Part shown: positions 26,801-32,452 of the stretch, piece by piece
Position numbering within the stretch: position 1 is the first letter of the stretch
Layout: every line of letters starts with the position of its first letter
Assembly: GCA_002729315.1 (NCBI GenBank)
Contig: PBTW01000085.1
Span: 1-32,452 of the forward strand
DNA: 32,452 nt
Source: Gammaproteobacteria bacterium
GTDB taxonomy: Bacteria > Pseudomonadota > Gammaproteobacteria > Pseudomonadales > Pseudohongiellaceae
Direction of reading: 5' to 3'
The notes under the pieces: model-generated
Seen by the model: only the letters and a program-made list of their open reading frames with translations
Told to the model about the DNA's origin: nothing
Databases searched by the model: none
Translations under genes and position numbers: made by a program

Positions 26801-28927
26801 CTAGTTATCAAGGCTGAATACATACAGTGCATTGCCACTGCTAGGATGGCGCACATCCGGGGTCACTACTCTCGGCACCGTTCGTGGGCTTACGCCACGC
26901 GCACCCATCGCCGTGGTGACGGCAATATACTGTTTACCATCAATAGCAAAACTAACGGGGTGCCCCTGAACTGAGGTGCCTAGGCGAGCCTCCCAGAGAA
27001 CGTCACCGGTACGAGCATCATGGGCACGGAAATAACGATCCAGGTCACCTACAAAAGCGACATTACCCGCCGTGGAGAGGACGCCAGTAAGAAAGGCCGC
27101 ACGTTGCTCATAAGACCAGATCTCTTTCATGGTATCCACATCATAAGCAGCGAGTTTGCCCATATTGCCGTCAGAGCCGGGCATCTCAAACCAGCGACGA
27201 TTGGCGGCGGTGCCTCCTGCCCCGTGCACCAGCGGCACCTCCCTAGCAGAAATTTCCAGACAGGATTGACTAAGAGGGATAATCAGGTTCGCAGTCGGTT
27301 CATGGTAAGACATAGAGTGCCAGTCTTTACCTCCTGCTGTTGATGGGCACACGGAGATCCAATCATTTATCTGCGCATTCTGAATATCCTGCCGATAGGT
27401 CACGGCACCGGTTTCAGGGTCTATATTGCTAAAGGCGTTCTGGAAGATGGTTTCCTTATGTGAGATGAATTCACCAGATACCCGGTCATGCTTCCAAAGT
27501 ATGCCGTGCTTGCCGATTGAGAACACTAGCTTGTCTTCTGCACGGTCGATCAGCACTCGTTCAAACACTTCATCCAGATCCAGCGCTTCGGCAGGAACGT
27601 GCTGGAAAAACCAGTCCAACTCCCCGTTATCCACATTTACCGCAACCGTCGAGTTGGTAAACAGACCCGCATCATCGATGGACAACGAGCGACTGGCGGG
27701 CATCCAAGGCTTCTGCTGCGCCGTGCCCCAGTAAGTCAGCTTTAATTCTGGATCATAGGTGCCTGTGATCCAGGTTTCCCCGCCGGCGCGAAACAGGTCT
27801 TCGATTCCGCCCCAGGTATCGCCTCCGGGCTGACCTGATTCGGCAATCGTGTTGAAGCGCCAGGCTAACTCACCGGTGTTGGCGTCGTGAGCGCTGATAT
27901 AGCAGTCATCCTCGATGTATCGGGAGCAGCCCAGTAAACCTTGTATGACTTTTCCATCTGCCACGATTGGACCACTAGAGTTTCCAAAGCCCTCACTGCC
28001 ATCTGCGATCTCGGCCTCCCAGATCTTCTCGCCAGTTCGCGCATCCAACGCTAACAGGCGCGCATCGGTGGTGGCATGTATGATTTTGTCGTTGTAGATC
28101 GCGATGTTGCGCATGTCTTCATTGTCGAAGGGGCCGGCGTGATGCTCCCAGATTAGGTTTCCGGTCTGTCCATCAAGGGCCTGAATAATGTTACTGGTAT
28201 TTATCAAGTAGATGATGCCGTCATAAACCAGGGGTGATGGTTCAGAGTCTCCCTCATGCATGGACCACATCCATTCCAGGCGCAAGTCCCCGACGTTTGA
28301 CGCGTTGATTTGATCTAGCGCCGAATAACTCCAGGCCTGATAGTTGCCTCTCAGCATCAGCCAATCATCTGGCGAAGGATTGGTGAGCATTGCATCAGTC
28401 ACCGGATCAAAGTTTTCAATCTTGCCGGCTGTAACCACGCCGGTGGGTCTATCTGGTTCACGACGCTGTTGCGTCAACAGGGGATTCACACCAGAAATAT
28501 TGGTTGCCATCGCGTAGCTGGCGCTAGCATCCAACCCCGGATTGTCTTTCGATACGCCATTTTTGCGCATGACATGCGCGACGATTGACCAGTAGTCACC
28601 ATCGCTTATTCCCTCATTTCCTCCCGGCGGCATGTTGGCCTTAATAAAGTTGAAGAAGTCAGCTGGTGACTGCCGGCCATAGCTGCCGAGAAAGCCGCTC
28701 CCGCTGAGCATCGGTCCAAGTGTAGTGCCCTGAAGTTCAGCGCCGTGACAGGCACCGCAATTCATGGCATATGCTGTTTTACCGGCATCTGCCTGACTGA
28801 CAAAGCTTGGCTCCAGACCGGCCGTATCTGCCGGAGCATTAGCTTGTTGCATGGACTTACCACAGGCGGCGAGAGCAAGAATTGTCAGGGTTAAGGGAAA
28901 GCATGTCGTAATTGGTTTGGCCTTCAT
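26801..28927 (-). CDS. Lipoprotein with N-terminal cytochrome c domain fused to PQQ-dependent dehydrogenase
   Basis: Lipobox-like [12 protein letters not shown]; c-heme site CGACH; PQQ propeller motifs ([70 protein letters not shown]). Confidence 0.88.
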   Translation of the reverse strand: MKAKPITTCFPLTLTILALAACGKSMQQANAPADTAGLEPSFVSQADAGKTAYAMNCGACHGAELQGTTLGPMLSGSGFLGSYGRQSPADFFNFIKANMPPGGNEGISDGDYWSIVAHVMRKNGVSKDNPGLDASASYAMATNISGVNPLLTQQRREPDRPTGVVTAGKIENFDPVTDAMLTNPSPDDWLMLRGNYQAWSYSALDQINASNVGDLRLEWMWSMHEGDSEPSPLVYDGIIYLINTSNIIQALDGQTGNLIWEHHAGPFDNEDMRNIAIYNDKIIHATTDARLLALDARTGEKIWEAEIADGSEGFGNSSGPIVADGKVIQGLLGCSRYIEDDCYISAHDANTGELAWRFNTIAESGQPGGDTWGGIEDLFRAGGETWITGTYDPELKLTYWGTAQQKPWMPASRSLSIDDAGLFTNSTVAVNVDNGELDWFFQHVPAEALDLDEVFERVLIDRAEDKLVFSIGKHGILWKHDRVSGEFISHKETIFQNAFSNIDPETGAVTYRQDIQNAQINDWISVCPSTAGGKDWHSMSYHEPTANLIIPLSQSCLEISAREVPLVHGAGGTAANRRWFEMPGSDGNMGKLAAYDVDTMKEIWSYEQRAAFLTGVLSTAGNVAFVGDLDRYFRAHDARTGDVLWEARLGTSVQGHPVSFAIDGKQYIAVTTAMGARGVSPRTVPRVVTPDVRHPSSGNALYVFSLDN

Positions 28928-29114
28928 GATTCACACGTCTCGTACTAGTTAATGAGTGCTGGAGTTTTCTGGCGTCTGCGATCAGCTTCTCCAAAGGAAC
29001 CTTATGTCAAATTCTTCCTAGTTTCCTGCTTCTCGGAAATTGCTATTTACTGCTCAGAAAGTACTGGCTCACATTGGTTTTCTTTTAACTTACTCGATTC
29101 AATTCAGGCCGCGC

Positions 29115-31292
29115 TCAATCCGGTAAAGAAAAAACGTAGATCGCATTGCCCCAGCGTGGATAGCTGATCTCCGTAGCAATGACACCTGGCACTGTGCGTG
29201 GGCTGGTCCCACCCAGAGCGGTCGTGACTGCAATATACTGCTTGCCATCAATTGCAAAAGAGACTGGATGTCCCTGCACCGATGTGCCGAGCCGTGTTTC
29301 CCACAGGATGTTGCCAGTATCCACATCGAAAGCTTTGAAGCGTCGATCCAAATCGCCAACAAACACCAGGCCACCGCCGGTCGAGATGGTGCCAGTGTGC
29401 AGCGAGGCCCGCTGTTGATGACTCCAAATTTCTTCCATGGTGTCCGCATGATAGGCCCCGACCTTACCCAAGTTGCCATTGGTACCGGGCATCTCGAAGA
29501 ATTTGCGACTGGCCGCTAGTCCCCCACCGCCCTGAACCAAGGCGACCTCCCGGGCCGCATTTTCAAGACAGGTCTGGCTAAGGGGTGCAATGATGAGTCC
29601 TGAGGGCGGATGGTAGGTCATCGAATGCCAGTCCTTGCCACCAGCGCTGGAGGGGCAGGCTGAAGTCCACTCGTTGAGTTGAGCATTCTGTATATCTTGC
29701 CGATACGTTACCTCACCGGTCTCAGGATCGATATGTGTAAAGGCGTTTTGGAAGACCGTTTCCTTGAAGCCCCTGAACTTTCCAGAGACTCTATCATTCT
29801 TCCAGAGGATGCCGTATTTCCCGATTGAATAGACTAGCTTTTCGCCACCGCGATTGATCAGCACTCGTTCAAACACTTCATCGAGATCGAGAGCTTCAGC
29901 CGGCACGTGCTGAAAGTACCAATCAAGCTCGCCGTCATTCGTATCTACCGCGACGGTGGAATTTGTATAAAGACCAACGTCGTCGATGGTCATGTGCCGA
30001 GAAACAGGCACCCAGGGTTTCTGCTGCGCAGTGCCCCAATAGGTCAGCTTCAGGTCAGGGTCATAAGAGCCGGTAATCCAGGTTTCTCCTCCGGCCCGAA
30101 AGAGGTTGTCCAGACCGCCCCAGGTATCGCCGCCGGGCTCTCCCATTTCGGCAATGGTTTCAAACTGCCAGAGGAGTGCGCCGTCGTCGGCGTTATACGC
30201 ACTGATGTAGCAGTCCTCAGGGATGTAGCGTGCGCAGCCGGCGAGACCTACTATCACTTTACCATCGGCTACAATAGGGCCCGATGAGTTCGAGAAACCT
30301 TTGCTGTTGTCCGCAATGACCGTTTCCCATATCTGCTCCCCGGTGCGTGCGTCCAGCGCAACCAGACGGGCATCAGTTGTTGCCTGAATGATTTTATCTT
30401 CGTACATGGCAATGTTGCGCATGTCCTGCCGATTGGCCGGGCCAGTCCAGTGTTCCCAGATCAGTTCACCAGTTTTGCCATCAAGCGCCTGTATGACATT
30501 GCCGGGGTTAATCAGATAGATAATGCCGTTATAGACCAGTGGAGCTGGCTCAGAATCCCCTTCGTGCATATTCCAGACCCACTCAAGGGACAGGTTGCCC
30601 ACATTTTCTTTGTTGATCTGATCAAGCGGGCTGTAAGAGTGAGCATAGTAATTACGCCTATGCATCGGCCAGTCGTTTGGGCTGGGATCGCGCAGCATGG
30701 CATCGGTCAAGGGCATAAACGTAACGAAGTCTTCGGTGTTGCCTGCGACGGTCAGTCCTTCGGGGGCGGGAGGTTCAGGTCGCTGACGCCGGGCTACAAC
30801 CGCTGAGATGTTATCTGCAATTTTAAAATCGGTTTCCGGCGTGAGTGCGGCGATTACGCTGTCGACGCCATTCTGACTGAGTAGGTGTGCAACGAGGTTT
30901 GAATAGTCGACCAACGTCAGGTCCTCATTGCCTCCCGGCGGCATGTTCGCTCTAATGTTTCCCAGTAACAGGGCCGGGGTCTGTTCACCCCAGCGTTGCA
31001 CGAAGGTATTGCCAGAGAGCAAGGGGCCAAGGGTTGTGCCTTCCAAGTTCGCGCCATGACATACAGCGCAGTTCATCTCGTAGGTTCGGGCGCCGGCATC
31101 AGCCTGAGCAGAGAAATTCAAAGCATCAGCGGTTTCTGCTGGTGTCGAGCTGGGCGGCGGCGCCGTGGCGACCTCAATCGCAGTCGAGGAGGAAGAATCA
31201 GGCTCGCAGGCGCTTAATGCACCAAGCATAATAACGATTGTGAGCTGTTTAAACCTAGATTTCTCATAGCTGTGAATGTGCTGCATGGTCAC
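29115..31292 (-). CDS. Second, paralogous cytochrome c-PQQ dehydrogenase lipoprotein
   Basis: Lipobox-like MLGALSACEPD; c-heme site CAVCH; collinear with the 26801-28927 product over nearly its full length (GGDTWGG..., [11 protein letters not shown]..., [18 protein letters not shown]...). Confidence 0.88.
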   Translation of the reverse strand: MTMQHIHSYEKSRFKQLTIVIMLGALSACEPDSSSSTAIEVATAPPPSSTPAETADALNFSAQADAGARTYEMNCAVCHGANLEGTTLGPLLSGNTFVQRWGEQTPALLLGNIRANMPPGGNEDLTLVDYSNLVAHLLSQNGVDSVIAALTPETDFKIADNISAVVARRQRPEPPAPEGLTVAGNTEDFVTFMPLTDAMLRDPSPNDWPMHRRNYYAHSYSPLDQINKENVGNLSLEWVWNMHEGDSEPAPLVYNGIIYLINPGNVIQALDGKTGELIWEHWTGPANRQDMRNIAMYEDKIIQATTDARLVALDARTGEQIWETVIADNSKGFSNSSGPIVADGKVIVGLAGCARYIPEDCYISAYNADDGALLWQFETIAEMGEPGGDTWGGLDNLFRAGGETWITGSYDPDLKLTYWGTAQQKPWVPVSRHMTIDDVGLYTNSTVAVDTNDGELDWYFQHVPAEALDLDEVFERVLINRGGEKLVYSIGKYGILWKNDRVSGKFRGFKETVFQNAFTHIDPETGEVTYRQDIQNAQLNEWTSACPSSAGGKDWHSMTYHPPSGLIIAPLSQTCLENAAREVALVQGGGGLAASRKFFEMPGTNGNLGKVGAYHADTMEEIWSHQQRASLHTGTISTGGGLVFVGDLDRRFKAFDVDTGNILWETRLGTSVQGHPVSFAIDGKQYIAVTTALGGTSPRTVPGVIATEISYPRWGNAIYVFSLPD

Positions 31293-31360
31293 TCTCTACT
31301 GATCAAGATTGCTGTCGCATTTGGCGTTAAATTAATGGTAATGGTGAGTCACCGCCTTCG

Positions 31361-31810
31361 TCATGAGCGGTCAAAATGGCTTCTAAGAAAGATCCATCCT
31401 CTCAGTTCACCGGAGGCGTTGTTTTCGCTGTGAACCTGAATATAGAGCGCATTGTTGCGCAGGGCAGTGAGCTGCTCGTCGGTGAGTTCAAGAATAGCCC
31501 GGATCTCGCCGTCGGTAGACGCGTCAATCTCGAGCACTTGAACGACAGGACCCGGCTGTGCGGGCGGGCCGTTGTGAAGGTGAGCGCTTGTCGCTGCGGA
31601 GCTCATGCCCGTGAAATAGCCGGCCACCTCCAACTGCTGGTCCGTGAGTGTCAGAAGCACTTCACCTTCGCCAAGAATTTCATCAACTGTCTGAGGGGTT
31701 GTCGGCATGGGTGACAGGCGCGCCCGGAAAAACTCCTGAGCATATCCGCCTGAGCTGAATCCCAGCGTAAAAACGCAAAAAGTTAGCATGAGTGCTTGGC
31801 CGAGTTTCAT
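31361..31810 (-). CDS. CHRD domain-containing exported protein
   Basis: Signal peptide; SAATSAHLHNGPPAQPGPVVQVLE...ALRNNALYIQVHSENNASGELRGWI is CHRD-type. Confidence 0.88.
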   Translation of the reverse strand: MKLGQALMLTFCVFTLGFSSGGYAQEFFRARLSPMPTTPQTVDEILGEGEVLLTLTDQQLEVAGYFTGMSSAATSAHLHNGPPAQPGPVVQVLEIDASTDGEIRAILELTDEQLTALRNNALYIQVHSENNASGELRGWIFLRSHFDRS

Positions 31811-31947
31811 AAATACCTCTTGGCTCTTATTAGTTGGACTCTTCTACGGGAACCCTAGCACTTCTCTCGCGGTAAGCAAACGCCGAGAGCGCTGCCGGTT
31901 TTAACCGAGATCGGACTGTCAGGTTCCGTCAGCAGGACGCGCCTGCT

Positions 31948-32452
31948 CTACTGACACTGGAAATTCTCCGCCCGCCAGTTTGTGGGATTATCAGCGCTAT
32001 CGGCCGGCCCGACGTATCGGGCCTGCAGTGGATAGACACACAGCGGTCTTTCATTGTCGATTTGTTCATCGGTACTATGGGTAGCTGTGATGCGCTCTGG
32101 TGCGACGCCGTTTTCCACCCAGTTTACCAGTGGGACCAGATTGTCCCAGGTGTCCGGACCAGGGCCGCCCCGGCAGTGTCCCATACCGGGCGCGAGGAAC
32201 AGTCGGGCGTGATCCTGAGCAGCGTCCATACTGCCAGCAAACGTCTGAGCGACCATGTCGTTGTAATAGTTGATGGTATCCGTTGCCACAATGAGCGTGT
32301 CCACCAGTCCATGATAGATCAACATCTTGCCCCCACCATCGACCAAGTAGCGTGACAGGTCAGGGTCATTGGCGTCGGTGATGGATTTCATCAGATTACC
32401 CTTGCCGGAAAAAAAGTCGTCGATATTCCAGTCAATCCAGTGAAATTCCGGC
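31948..32452 (-). CDS. Tannase/feruloyl esterase family protein, N-terminus beyond window
   Basis: Open to window edge (EFHWIDWNIDDFFSGKGNLMKSITDANDPDLSRY...GGKMLIYHGLVDTLI...FLAPGMGHCRGGPGPDTWDNLVPLVNWVENGVAPERITATH...RPLCVYPLQARYVG). The track start at 32391 is internal. Confidence 0.88.
   Translation of the reverse strand, partial: PEFHWIDWNIDDFFSGKGNLMKSITDANDPDLSRYLVDGGGKMLIYHGLVDTLIVATDTINYYNDMVAQTFAGSMDAAQDHARLFLAPGMGHCRGGPGPDTWDNLVPLVNWVENGVAPERITATHSTDEQIDNERPLCVYPLQARYVGPADSADNPTNWRAENFQCQ

Noticed and set aside
5494-31292. A polyvinyl-alcohol degradation operon (oxidised-PVA hydrolase plus PVADH)
   Set aside because: The alpha/beta hydrolase and the heme c-PQQ genes are about 20 kb apart on opposite strands; the heme-first architecture alone does not show PVA specificity.
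1-32452. CRISPR array, integrase, transposase, toxin-antitoxin or known defence genes
   Set aside because: No direct-repeat array, no recombinase/transposase motifs and no recognised defence domains were found by reading the ORFs and gaps.

Overview
The window looks like a gammaproteobacterial-type chromosomal segment (taxonomy is inference only). It is rich in predicted exported, periplasmic and lipoproteins, and gene-dense except for a decayed zone at about 21.7-24.8 kb. Recognisable content: an NHL-repeat Tat protein truncated at the left edge (missing from the supplied ORF track), a Tat-exported dienelactone hydrolase, a PD40 propeller protein, a set of uncharacterised exported/lipoprotein genes, an exported alpha/beta hydrolase, malate synthase G (glcB), an NHL propeller protein, an HpcH/HpaI-type aldolase with a signal peptide, a two-gene quaternary-amine-type ABC importer with a fused permease/binding protein, a metzincin metalloprotease, a serine beta-lactamase-family hydrolase, an AT-rich pyrD, and a malonate module (madL-madM plus a MatB-like ligase). 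These are followed by two previously unlabelled pseudogenes (an M48 metallopeptidase lipoprotein and a pirin), an exported PqqB-like MBL-fold protein, MOSC and VOC proteins, two tandem lipoproteins with N-terminal cytochrome c fused to a PQQ dehydrogenase, a CHRD protein, and a tannase/feruloyl esterase truncated at the right edge. No CRISPR array, rRNA, tRNA or intact mobile element was seen. The most interesting items are the two reconstructed pseudogenes, the duplicated heme c-PQQ enzymes with a nearby exported PqqB-like protein, the exported aldolase, the compositionally foreign pyrD, and two sub-threshold small ORFs whose stops overlap the start codons of downstream genes. I found no clear evidence for a wholly new multi-gene system.
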